From positions 2,620,740-2,684,739 of the forward strand of contig OZ025281.1 of NCBI GenBank assembly GCA_964019165.1: a stretch of DNA of 64,000 nucleotides, in the 5' to 3' direction. The notes beneath the pieces are model-generated. The model did not search any database. It was not told the origin of the DNA and was given only the letters and a program-made list of their open reading frames with translations. The stretch comes from Mastigias papua. Taxonomy: Eukaryota; Cnidaria; Scyphozoa; Rhizostomeae; Mastigiidae. The number at the start of each line of letters is the position of its first letter. The first letter of the stretch is position 1. Shown in pieces: positions 1 through 44,470 of the stretch. The position numbers were made by a program, and so were the translations under genes.

Positions 1-3000
1 ATGTGTATCGGAGGGGTCGCATGCTGCTGTTGCATCACGAGGGACACTGGTAGCTTCCAAAAAGCTGATTGTTCCACTACTTAAAGGGAAACTGGATATT
101 ACTGATCTGGTTGTACAGTTTGGAGGATTGGTCCATCCGTAACGACAGATGTGGTTCCCACGAGTGTCACATATGTAATGGCCATTTGAATCATCGTCCT
201 CTGGCTCGCAAAAAGTGGTGCAGTTGGGCAAAATGTACCAATTGGGATGGCACAGGTGGGTTCCGCTACTGGAGCAAGAATAGTGCCCATTCCCGGTATC
301 ATTGCGTGGAAAACAGTGTGTGTCACATTTTGGGTGATTGTACCAGTTTGTGTGACAAACACGTGTACCACTATTGTCACATGTGTAGTATCCATTAATA
401 GAATCATTCTGAGCTAAACAGAATGTGTCACATTGTGGATGATTGTGCCAGTTTGTGCGACAAATACGTGTGCCATTGGTATTGCATGTATAGTGCCCAC
501 CAAGATCGTCATCTTTAGGCTCACAATATAAGGTGCAATTGGGCAGCATATACCAGTTTGAACGGCAAACGCGGGCACCAGTTTTGCCACATGTATAATG
601 ACCATTTGCGTAATCGTCATGTGGTACACAATATGTGAGACAGTTTGGTAGTTTGTACCAATTCTTGAGACACACTCGATTACCGGTGCTGTCGCAAATG
701 TAATGACCAGTGACGTCATCAGTGGATTTACAAAATGTGCTGCACTTGTCGTCGAAGTAGTGTTCACTACAAGAAACTTCAACAGTAAAACTCAGCCTCG
801 ATCGTGATGATAGTCTCTGTCCAAACGAGACCCTGGAATGCCGCCTTGTTGTACCATTATATCCCGGTTGAAAGTGTTGAGCGAAAGCATGAGTGTCAAT
901 AAGGGAGCCCGGCGATAGAAGGCTATCACCTTTTGTAATGTTCATGAGCAATCCTACACCCTGGATTGAAAAAGATTTGAGTGATTGTAATCAAGATTAA
1001 TTGAAAACAATCGAAATTAATCCAAACTTAACGAGATTAACGGATTGCTATTGAGCCGGGCATAACTCCAACTCGGACAACTTAATTTCTAGACTTGTTT
1101 GAGAATCTTATTTCACAATAATTATTACTGCATAGATATCTGCTGGTCAAACAAAACGTGGTAGCATATTACTCAATATGAAAAAATGGATACTCTAATT
1201 TTAATAGTCATAGGTTGAGCTTCACAAGTCGTTTGAACAGTAAAACAAAATAAACAACACGAATTTCTCAAGATACTTAATATTCGATACAATTACAAAT
1301 TCGAAAATAATACACGTGGGTCTCGATTAAGGGTGCTCCAGGTGGATTTTTCCAAAAATCACTAATTGGAGGTAGATTAATTCGGAATTGAAGAGTAATC
1401 ATAAAAATTCTCAGTTTGCAGTGAACTGTAGCAATGTGGAATAAATTTCACAATTCAGGGGATATTTACAATACTATTTCATGATATTCAAATTGAAAGC
1501 TACAATATGAAAAAATATCTTAGTGTGAAAGTTTAACTAGAGATAAGGCTGCTAAATCTATTCTATGTACAAAATGACAACTGAAAATGGCATGATAACC
1601 AACTCCGATTTCCTCTACAACTATGTAGAGACCTTTTACAATCAGATGTATAATATGCTCCTCAAGACTCTTCTCCCAGCACACTGCTATTGATATTCAT
1701 AACTATTGTATTTCTTTATAAATATATATTTGCTTGTCTATTGCATATACATAAATATATTTAATTTTATAGATATGTACCGTTTTCACAGCATTACTCT
1801 TTACAAGCTCTTATCAGCAACTCTTTACAAACAGATAAACAACTCAAGACAGGTAATGCAACTCAAGACTCTTCCCAGGACATTGCTTTCAAGACTCATA
1901 ACTATAACCCTACTTACTGAATATACATTGTTATGCATATTTCACAATGTATATTTATTTATTTAGTATATGAACATTTACATATTTATCATTATAGAAA
2001 CACACCGTTTCACAGTAGAGAGTTTCTACAATCAAGTAAACACTATTCACCTCAGGGCTCCTTTCTTGAAACATTGCTAATGGCAATAAAAACGACAGAT
2101 TACTTACTGTATATGAGCTGATGTCTAATACAATGTCTTGGCTGATATTGGTTGGAGTTAGCTCAAAGTCAATGTCATTAGAACTAGGCGCCTTTGTTTT
2201 GATATAGTACAAGCAGTTGGTAAAGGATGTGGGTGAAGGAGGGTATTTCTGGACACAGAATTCCATCAGTTTCGGACAATAGGCTTTATTTTTGGTGCAC
2301 TGGTCCCCATTCCATAGTAGGCTGTCAGAATCACGAAATTTCTTTAAACTTATCCTCACAGTGGCCTGTGCCTCGACCTTGAAGGAAGAGCATAAAATAT
2401 ATAATGCGCTATGTCTCGAAGAATTGTAAGGATGAATTTTGTAGGATGACAAAGAAATATCTTTCTGCTTAGTCTCTAGCGAATCATCCAACTTGTATGC
2501 GTTCATTCTTATCGAGTCTTCTCAAATTATTCATTTCATAATTGAACCCGAAGTTCTAGGAAGCCAATGACGAGTCTAGCCTTTAGTAATAACTTAAGTC
2601 ACCAGTTGATGGGCAATAGATAGATGATTTAGCAATTTCAATTGCATTTGCATTTAATCACTTACTGTCAGCAATGGCTAGTTGGGGCAAACCCTATGAT
2701 ACGAACTCTGATATAAAGTGCTCAATATTGGTCACAAGGGGCATGGGGGCACGAGGAACTGCTAACCCAACTAGAAGGTATTGCCTTTCCTTGGCCGACT
2801 TAACAAAAGCACTCTTGTTTATCCACACAAGTGGACTTGTTCCAACATCGATCTCAACGTGGATTAAGATCATGTTTCCAAAAGGGCCTGGGGATAATGT
2901 GGGATTAGAAAAATCAGCAAATGATTAAGATGGACTTCTGCAAATGAGAACATAATCGCACAAAGGAAATATCAATGTTATATTAGTGTTACAGGTTGGA

Positions 3001-3101
3001 GTTGAGACGCTTGTGAAACAAACACAGCAATTCACATTTAGATGGAAATTGCTCCAAATCACTGGTCTACACTAATGCTCAATATAATGCAATAAACAAA
3101 C

Positions 3102-3176
<75 letters not shown>

Positions 3177-4015
3177 TATATAGATATATATGTATCAAGT
3201 GAAAGATATACCTTTTTTAAATGCAGACGTTTCGATCTTGATCAGTAGAGATGAAGATCGAAGATGATAAATATACTTTACACACACAAACACAAACACA
3301 CACACAAGCACAAACACACATATGAACAAACAAGCGAATATAATCGTGACGTGCCGAAGGACCTTTCGAGTAGTGATATGTAGCAAAAGAAGTTTACAGA
3401 GATGTTCGAACAAAACACAAACTATCTGTTGCAAAAGTGGGGTGCAGGGGTGTGACACACCACACCCCCAATTTTTTATATCCCCTGAATACTACCTTGC
3501 TGCATATGGCCAAAACTATTGCCTTCTATACGAAGGTAGGTTGATAAATGGAGTCTACTCCATGAAAGTCACTAGTTAAACTGAAAAATTCTCCAGAAAG
3601 CTTTACATCAGTCTGTATTCTTTGGCTTAATTTATGATTAAATCAACAGGGAGGTAAGCAATATGTTAGAAAAACTTTATGTTAAGGGCAATCTACAACA
3701 CTCTAAGTAACTGAATCGACAAAGAAAGTTGTGTATGGCGCTGGACACATTTCGGTGAATATAAAACCCAAAAAGACACGAACAACGTCATCACATTAGA
3801 AGCCTTGATCAACTAAGAGATGTAAAACACTTGAAGTGCTGTAAGTCTTTTAAGTTTTACCAACTAAGTAATTCGACCAATTGAATCAAACTCGAAGTAA
3901 ACAATGGAGAAGAGACGAAGATGAAATATGGAGTACTACATACCGTAACCACGATAGGTGACAATATGAATATAAGAATGCCAATCCGAATCGATGTAGT
4001 TATTGCGTGGCACAT
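1..4015 (-). CDS. Delta/Jagged-like Notch ligand with tandem DSL units (partial, 3 exons seen)
   Basis: Exons, in transcription order: 4015-3944, 2377-2108, 960-1 (open at the window edge). All three join in phase 0 with GTATGT and GTAAGT donors, giving 434 residues so far. Exon 1 is a start Met followed by a hydrophobic stretch (GILIFILSPIVV), a signal peptide. Exon 2 resembles the MNNL domain at the N-terminus of Notch ligands (VRISLKKFRD, three or four Cys, ending DIVLDISSY). Exon 3 finishes that region, then carries a six-Cys DSL domain beginning CSEHYFDDKC and five further DSL-type units. Known family members place one DSL before EGF repeats; here no EGF repeat appears before the edge, and the last 40 residues are a Ser/Thr-rich linker. 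The order signal-MNNL-DSL is what identifies it. Expected role: membrane-bound or secreted ligand for Notch-type receptors. The transmembrane part, if any, lies outside the window. Start choice rests on the signal peptide and phase agreement. Family call is confident; ability to bind Notch is inference. Confidence 0.8.
115..771 (-). repeat. Coding tandem array: one full DSL domain plus five 35-residue DSL-type units
   Basis: The first unit has six Cys in DSL spacing. Units two to six each add four Cys with the pattern C-x(4-5)-D-x-G-H/Y-Y-x-C-x(7)-C-x(3)-W-x(5)-C-x(3), and each is exactly 35 residues (105 bases). The C-x3-C that opens the full DSL (KCSTFC) recurs at each junction (NCLTYC, NCTLYC, QCDTFC, KCDTHC, NCTTFC), so each added unit copies the DSL's third to sixth Cys and uses the previous unit's last Cys as its second. 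The total is 26 Cys. Constant unit length suggests growth by unequal exchange within one exon. Confidence 0.85.
961..2107 (-). other. Intron 2 of the Notch-ligand-like gene
   Basis: AT-rich, with donor GTAAGT at the right and acceptor TTTTTCAATCCAG at the left. Around 1620-2100 there are loosely repeated blocks (ACTCAAGACTCTTCCCAG-like, ending in ATATACATT-like runs), a degenerate tandem repeat. No coding exon seen. Confidence 0.5.
2108..2377 (-). other. MNNL-domain exon of the Notch-ligand-like gene
   Basis: Ninety codons with acceptor CTTCCTTCAAG and donor GTAAGT. The encoded segment has the MNNL pattern: beta-strand VRISLKKF, Cys after LLWNGDQ, the CPKLMEFCV block, and an NCLYYIK strand. 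The open frame extends 129 bases 5' of the acceptor to 2506, but that part has no domain resemblance and I treat it as intron. The acceptor is AAG rather than CAG, so the exact 5' edge could be a few codons off; GTC at 2377 gives phase agreement with the signal-peptide exon. Confidence 0.7.
2378..3943 (-). other. Intron 1 of the Notch-ligand-like gene
   Basis: Contains an (AT)n tract near 3104-3172 and a CA-rich stretch near 3280-3320. A segment at about 2700-2935 is open on both strands; on the minus strand it reads through motifs such as VEIDVGTSPLVWINK before a stop. I do not recognise it; it may be a decayed mobile-element fragment. Confidence 0.5.
3104..3172. repeat. Microsatellite (AT)n
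   Basis: Alternating AT in intron 1 of the Notch-ligand-like gene. Confidence 0.95.
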
Positions 4016-4026
4016 ACTCTTGCTGC
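3944..4026 (-). other. First coding exon of the Notch-ligand-like gene: signal peptide
   Basis: Acceptor TTCTTCTTAG just upstream leaves an 11-base 5'UTR (4026-4016) before ATG at 4015. The 24 codons encode a short basic start and a hydrophobic core, then donor GTATGT. The same stretch is also open in another frame, but only the ATG frame gives a signal peptide and a phase-0 join to the MNNL exon. A possible 5'UTR exon may end near 4752, where minus-strand CCCAG is followed by GTATGT; that part is weak. Confidence 0.65.
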
Positions 4027-5598
4027 TAAGAAGAACGTATCATATTAGCAAATCCGGTGGTATCCTGATCATAATAAGTATATGGATGGTATTATAAGCG
4101 AGTGATTCATGGCTCTTTCTGCTGGTTGTGTTGGATGGTGTTGATGTTGCGGTAACGTCACCAAGCAAGGAAATGGCTATGGGGCATTGTGAATAGGGCG
4201 AAAAGACAGAATGCGCAAAAGCAATGTTTTATTTTACCAAAACTCACTTCCAATGCATAAAGCACGATTTATCGGGACAGGAAGGAAACTGCGTACCCTA
4301 GAAGAAATTTGATATATTTCATCAGGGAATTCGACACCGCGCGCAGTTTCACATACGCACATTCATTTCAGACGATCCAGAACACAAATTTCCACTCGCT
4401 TTTAAGCCGCTTTTATGACCCCACCAAATCTGCCAAATCTCGTTCTGATACCAAATCTTATTTTGGGTGCAGAGTAAGAGTAAGTTGTGCAAGAGTAAGT
4501 TGACATTTGGCATTATTTACGACGCAACACCACGCACAGATATTTCCATACACAGCTATACAGAAGTATCGCTTTACGGAACTTCAAAACTGGGAGTTCC
4601 ATTAGTTACTAGCTATCTACTATCAAATAAAACTTTTCATAGTTTCAGGCAATTGATTACAGGGAATAAGCAGAGGAATGTATCTTCCAATTAGCAGCCT
4701 TAACACGAGGTGAAACAGCCGCTATAAGTGCGTACATACATACCTGGGCACTATCGTAATGAGGTCCACAATGAAGTTACAACGCTGCTTGAGGTGATTT
4801 CATGGTTGCCAACTTTACATTTCTGCACAAGTCTAAATCCACGTCCAGTTATCTTGTAACTATCATAAGAAGCCCACGTCGGGATGTTAAAAATAAGGCG
4901 GTGCAAAATCTGAAGTAGTCAATACTGAGGGTAAACAATACAGGTCGTGCAGAAATGGTGTAGCGATTTAGAACTCTGAGCGAAAATCAGTCCGCAACAT
5001 TTAACGATATCCTTAAAAATTGGCAAATCTTCACCCGTGCCACCAACGTATTCCAGCACTTTGCAAAGAAAGTTTTGCCCGATGCGCCGTTTAAATTTAA
5101 CATATATGCATGAAATGGTCAAATCAAACAGGCTCAATAAATCTACAAGACAGCGATGAACCTCAAGGGGAGCAAAGGGGGCGAAGGCCCCCCTGAAATA
5201 AATTACACGGTATTTGGGGATAGAATGGGAAACGCTATTGCAAACTACATTTTAGACATTAGGCAAACCTGTTCTACAAAAGTCGGCAAGTTTGTCAACC
5301 ATGCTCCCTGTAAAGATTGAAAACCCGCCTCTGTTAAAGGATATCCAACTTATCTATTTTATCAACGGCAAAATCTTTGCAATGTCTGGGTCAAGTATGT
5401 GATCGATCGGGTCACAAATCAGCTATTTGAATGCTTTTCTATTTATTCACATCTTCAATCAATTACTTTAATATTTCCCCACTCAATTGTTTGTTTATCT
5501 ACGTATTATCTACTTACTTAAAGATCATTCAGGGTTACGAAGTCATTCAGGCTCCTCATACCACGTGCATCTATGTTTGCATGTGTGTACATACATAC

Positions 5599-5724
<126 letters not shown>

Positions 5725-6063
5725 GAACAGAAAGCAGCCAAGGGTAGAGGCAAAAACTCACTCAACCTATTTCCTATTTACTTGTACACTATGCTATCTA
5801 CATAACAAACTTACCCACAACTATACCCATATTCCTTTTGACCACAGCACTTTAGACCATTCCTAAATGCCCAGACCTTCATATTTGCTACTAAATCACG
5901 AGGAGCTCTTTAACTAAATCAAAGGATATCGCTAAAAACTAGAATTACTTTCAATCCAAATTAAAAAATATCAATACTAAAATATAACAGCATAAAATTA
6001 AAACTCTAAATCACTTCTGATGTAAATTGATTTCACCATCCAAGATAAACGCAGTCACAATAT

Positions 6064-6353
6064 CGTATCCTTGAATTGGGTCCCCACTGAATAAGGTCAT
6101 TCTCGAATAAGGCCCCATAGAAATGTTAATAAGCCCCCCCTTCGAACAAGGTCCCATCACAAGATAATGAAAACTTTGTTATCAGCTGATGCGTTTATGC
6201 CCTCCTTCTTTGTACGTAGCGGGGGAAAAAGTTTTGAAAATAAATCTTTTATGCTCGATGTGTCAGATAATTCTGCAAGACCCCTCGAAAAAGCCTTCTC
6301 TCCGAATAACCCCCATCCTAAAAGTATACCAAATAAATAATCCTCCAGGGGGG
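6064..6353. mobile_element. GGGGCTTATTCGAGG-family copy (diverged)
   Basis: Left end CGTATCCTTGAATTGGGTCC with several TCGAATAAGGCCCC-like blocks; right end near AATAATCCTCCAGGGG. Same motif set as 16700-17027, reversed in part. Confidence 0.5.
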
Positions 6354-7322
6354 CTAGTTCGATGATTTCCGGTAATAATAAAGACACCTGGAAGAGAAGA
6401 ATTTGCATCTACTAACCAAGACTTCTTCAGGCAACCATTACTAACTTAATTGCCTACCTGCTACGTGGCCTCTTAATCAAGTGTGTCAATTTTCCGTTGT
6501 ACATATTATCAGTGTGGTTAATCGTTAATCGACAACCATCACAATCCAGCGAGGGAGAGATCCCAGTCTGTTTCCATGTCAACAACATTCTATTGTATAA
6601 TAAAACTACCTGGAAGGTTTAATTGCACAAAGCCTCGTCAACTGAACCCGCATTATTGATATAATCAAAGATTTGCAAAATTAAACATAATCTCCTATAA
6701 GCTGTTCTATCATACATCTAAAGATAACAATTCTACGCACCCTCGTCACAACACATGCAGCCAAACTTGTATAGGTAAAGACTGAGGTCACTTGTATCAT
6801 CATAACGCTACGACAAAGGTCCTGACACCAAATGACATAGAAACAAGAGAAAAGTGGCCCAGCCCTCGTGCAATTTCGCTATAACATCTTACTGGTATCA
6901 ACGTCATAATAAGTTTGTTTACATCATATTCCGCTTCATATGCAAAGCCGGTCCATGGCTCCGTATTTCCTTATACTATACAATACAAAAGCTACTTTCT
7001 TGCTATAAGGTCGCATACTGGGAAGAATAGGACCCTAAGTGCGTTAATATACCATACAGTTCGATTAAATCACATACATGACGTCTACTATTACTCTGTT
7101 CACATAGCTTGTATCTATGGTACCATTTACCTTACTCTACACAAGGAAACAACAGCCCCTCTGTCGTAGCCCAGCACAGTTATATAATCTCATAACTGCA
7201 ATCATATATTAACTCAACTTAACAAAATATACCCAACTCCCTGATACGGCCAAAGGCTAATTAAAAACGTCCATACGAAATAACAAAGCTGCTTGTGACA
7301 CAGGGTATTGATTCATATAAAA

Positions 7323-7328
7323 TTTATT
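7323..7328 (-). terminator. Candidate polyadenylation signal AATAAA for ARFGEF
   Basis: Minus-strand AATAAA lies 47 bases after the ARFGEF stop codon (7375), so the 3'UTR would be very short if it is used. Other AT-rich signals lie further left, so this is a candidate only. Confidence 0.5.
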
Positions 7329-7374
7329 ATAATCTTAGCTCTAAGCCGGATTTGGCAACTCTTGCTTCCCAAGA

Positions 7375-41399
<34,025 letters not shown>

Positions 41400-43700
41400 T
41401 CTGCTCCCCTTGTTCTTCTACCCCTCAGAGGGCCTAACTCAGACTCGTGGGATCGGTGACAAGCGTTAAATTCTGCGCATAATCTATACGCTGCAGCATT
41501 ATAAACTACTATCACAAATCATCACGCAGCAGTTTCGCCCTTTCTAGTTTATGCCCATACATCAATACAATATTTTCAGGATATCCACGTTTGCAATTGC
41601 TGCATCAACAGATCTTGCAAAGGAACATCGATGGTTCCGCAGACAACCCACAATGCATTTGGGAAGTATAAAAACAATGCAATCGAGGTTATGCTGAACA
41701 GAATCCACACAACGCATCATTCATACAGTTGACAGTTCGATTCCAACTTGAGTCAATCATTTTTTTGCACTTTCATTTCATTTCTTTCCTAAACCCTGTT
41801 GCTTTAGTATACGCTATTTCTCTTATAACAACCGAATAATTTTTGCCGACGTTTGTTATTCTGAACATTTGATACTTTTAAACTCAATTCATACTTCAAG
41901 AGTGATTTTCGCAGGTATTTGAGAAATTCCAAGCAATATGCAGTTTCTACCATATTCAGCCAAACTGCTTTTAAACATAAAAAAAAAATGCTGCTGTTTA
42001 TTAACAACCTCGCCAAAATTTGTTTACCAAAAGAATGTAGGTAGGCCGCGTACAATTGACAATTCTCATCTGAGACGGGCATGCTCCGAGTTCTTCTTTC
42101 TGGCAAATCGAGCCTCAGTGTGTTTTACAAAGTTTGATCTTATAAAACACAGTGTATATAAAGTCGTGAGCTTATGCTGTTATAATTCCGTCGCGATTCT
42201 ATGGCCGGTCGTTCAAGAAAGCAATGACAACAACCACTGAATTACCTTACCAGAAGCTAATTCTGAGCAGATAAGTCATACGAAATGTTTTTTGCAAGTC
42301 AGTATTGATCAGAGTTACTTTTTATTCGTATATTGTTTACATACTTATTGACAGCATTGAATTTAGTTTATTCAGGCATTTTGAATTAGTAAATATATTC
42401 CAATCAATGAGCCAATGTCATCATATCATCAAACACCCTATCATTATCGTACAGATAATTATCACGACCATAATCATCACTGCTTAAAAATTAACTAAAA
42501 AGCGACCGTTAATTCCAGCACCACTAAATCTAGCAATCTGTCGTCAACTTCTCAACTTTCCTTCGTATCGATTAGTATAACAAAATTTCATTTGGCCACA
42601 ACGCACATGCAGGGCATTGAAGAACGAAGGGCTTTGCTGCATAGTTTGCTTATTGATGTAAGACGCTCTGTAGAAACAAGAAAAATTACGGGGTGCTATA
42701 CAACTGGTGCAGCAGGAAAGATGCAAATACTCTATATCTTCTAGATATCCATATGACAAGAAAATGATGGTAATGGCGATGGCGATGGCGATGGCGATGG
42801 CGATGGCGATGGCGATGGCGATGGCGATGGCGATGGCGATGGCGATGGCGATGGCGATGGCGATGGCGATGGCGATGATGACGATGGCGATGGCGATGAT
42901 GACTATGATGACAATGGCTAGCCTATCGTTGGAGACCTCCTCGTGGTGGTGAGCGCGCACAGAGAGACACTACCCTTATGTTGATAGCGATTCATTTCGC
43001 AGAGATGCAGAATTGGGCCAGATGTTGATGACTTATGGCAAATCATCCAATCAGGTCACAAGGTTATTCTGCAGTAAGTACAATATCCTTATAAGGATTG
43101 GAGCTCTGTGTTCGAGTTGCAAAGGAGCTGTAATTATACGGGCTATGTAAACCATTATTACAATTCAGGTAAGAAAGAATATAACATTGTTGCACGATAT
43201 TTGTTTGCAAATAGTCCTTATTCATATCAGAACTAAGCATTAACAATTGGCAAGAAGTAATGACAAAGCTGAAAATGTGATATACAATTCATTATGCCAA
43301 ATGGCATTTGAATGCTTTTAAAATCGATTCATCTTCAAAAGAAGACTATGCCTAAAATGTTACTGTCCCCGCATTTCACGAGGTATCCACTTCTTGATGA
43401 GATAAAACCACCCGGAAGATGCGCTGTACCCAGTACAGACTATTATATAAATTATTGGAGTGTGGGGCTATCGTACTCCCCAAATAATCTCAGCATCCGG
43501 TCAAAGTCGCTATTTGATTCGGTTATCAACTTGGATTTTTGCTAGTGTTGAATAATCTACTAAGGGTTGTAGTTATAGTCGTCCAAAATAGTAATAAACA
43601 TTTCGAATTCAACCGTTGTTTTCCATCTAAAAATGGGTGAATCTCTATATGTTAAAAGGGCGTATATTACTCAATATTTCTAAAACTATAGCCTGAAACG
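41400..43700. other. Intergenic region between ARFGEF and the VWA-tyrosinase gene
   Basis: The ARFGEF promoter and 5'UTR should lie at the left side. A GATGGC array occupies 42772-42900. I found no convincing coding exon and no clear minus-strand AATAAA close to the tyrosinase stop at 43701. Confidence 0.5.
42772..42900. repeat. Hexanucleotide microsatellite (GATGGC)n
   Basis: About 18 uninterrupted GATGGC units, then GATGAC variants. GC-richer than everything around it. Both strands are open (MAMA / AIAI). Confidence 0.95.
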
Positions 43701-44470
43701 CTAAACGTTCTCGAAATCGTCCGAGCTAAAACAAGGTTTCTTAAACGCGGGTATAAAATCACTTCGTAAGAATGCAGGAGAATCTTCTGCGCACATCTCG
43801 CGCTTTGATATGTCCCCCATTACAAGGGCCTGTTCTTTAGATTGAATTGGAGAGTCCTCTTGAGTCCAAAAGTCATAATGTGTTTCCCCATATTTGATAT
43901 CTTTTACATCTATTTCTTTCGGGCCTATGGTACTGTGCCATTCTTCAGCCAAGGCTCCTTGCTCGTCGTCCTCTTCATCTCCTTCATCCTCTGTTGCATC
44001 ACTTGAAATTTCTTCACTTCCAAAACTATCATTATCACGAAAATCATTCTCGCTGGAATTTTCGCCTTCGGAATCAGTAAAGTCATCATCATCGGAATCT
44101 TCGAGTAACCGAAGATCCGTCTCGGCGCTCGGGCTCGTATAGGGGAAGTCATTCAAGTCTTCATTCTTGTTTCCATGTGGTGCTTCCTCGCTATCATACT
44201 TTGGTCTCCCTGTAATACTGTTGGCATGCTTACCGTAATAGTGATCGGAGTAGACAACTGCAATATGGCCTGGGAGTCGTAATGAGTCAATAAGCTCGCT
44301 TTGGCTGTGTTGGCAGCCAAACCGAGACATCTTCTTGTGAGAATTTGCAAACTTCGCTTTCTTGCATGCAGAACTGTGCTGCTGCCATGTGAACCAAATT
44401 TTGTCAAGGAACGTATGATGAAGATAGAACTCTGGTGAGAAACTTGCAAACGTAGAACACATATGCCCAC
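43701..44470 (-). other. Last exon: CuB motif and acidic tail of the tyrosinase
   Basis: The exon starts with GGHMCSTFASF, completing the HNSIHNEIGG junction typical of tyrosinases, then LHHTFLDKIWFTWQ. The remaining 220 residues have no domain I recognise. They include a dense Asp/Glu block (EDSDDDDFTDSEGENSSEND and EDEGDEEDDE) of about 60 residues and two Cys near the end. Confidence 0.85.

Noticed and set aside
2674..2928. 84-codon plus-strand open frame, with the minus strand open over much of the same stretch
   Set aside because: No recognised domain and it lies in intron 1 of the Notch-ligand-like gene. Possibly a transposon fragment; a translated search would decide.
4919..5137. 72-codon minus-strand open frame with several Cys
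   Set aside because: Short, no domain, no matching splice partners; consistent with chance.
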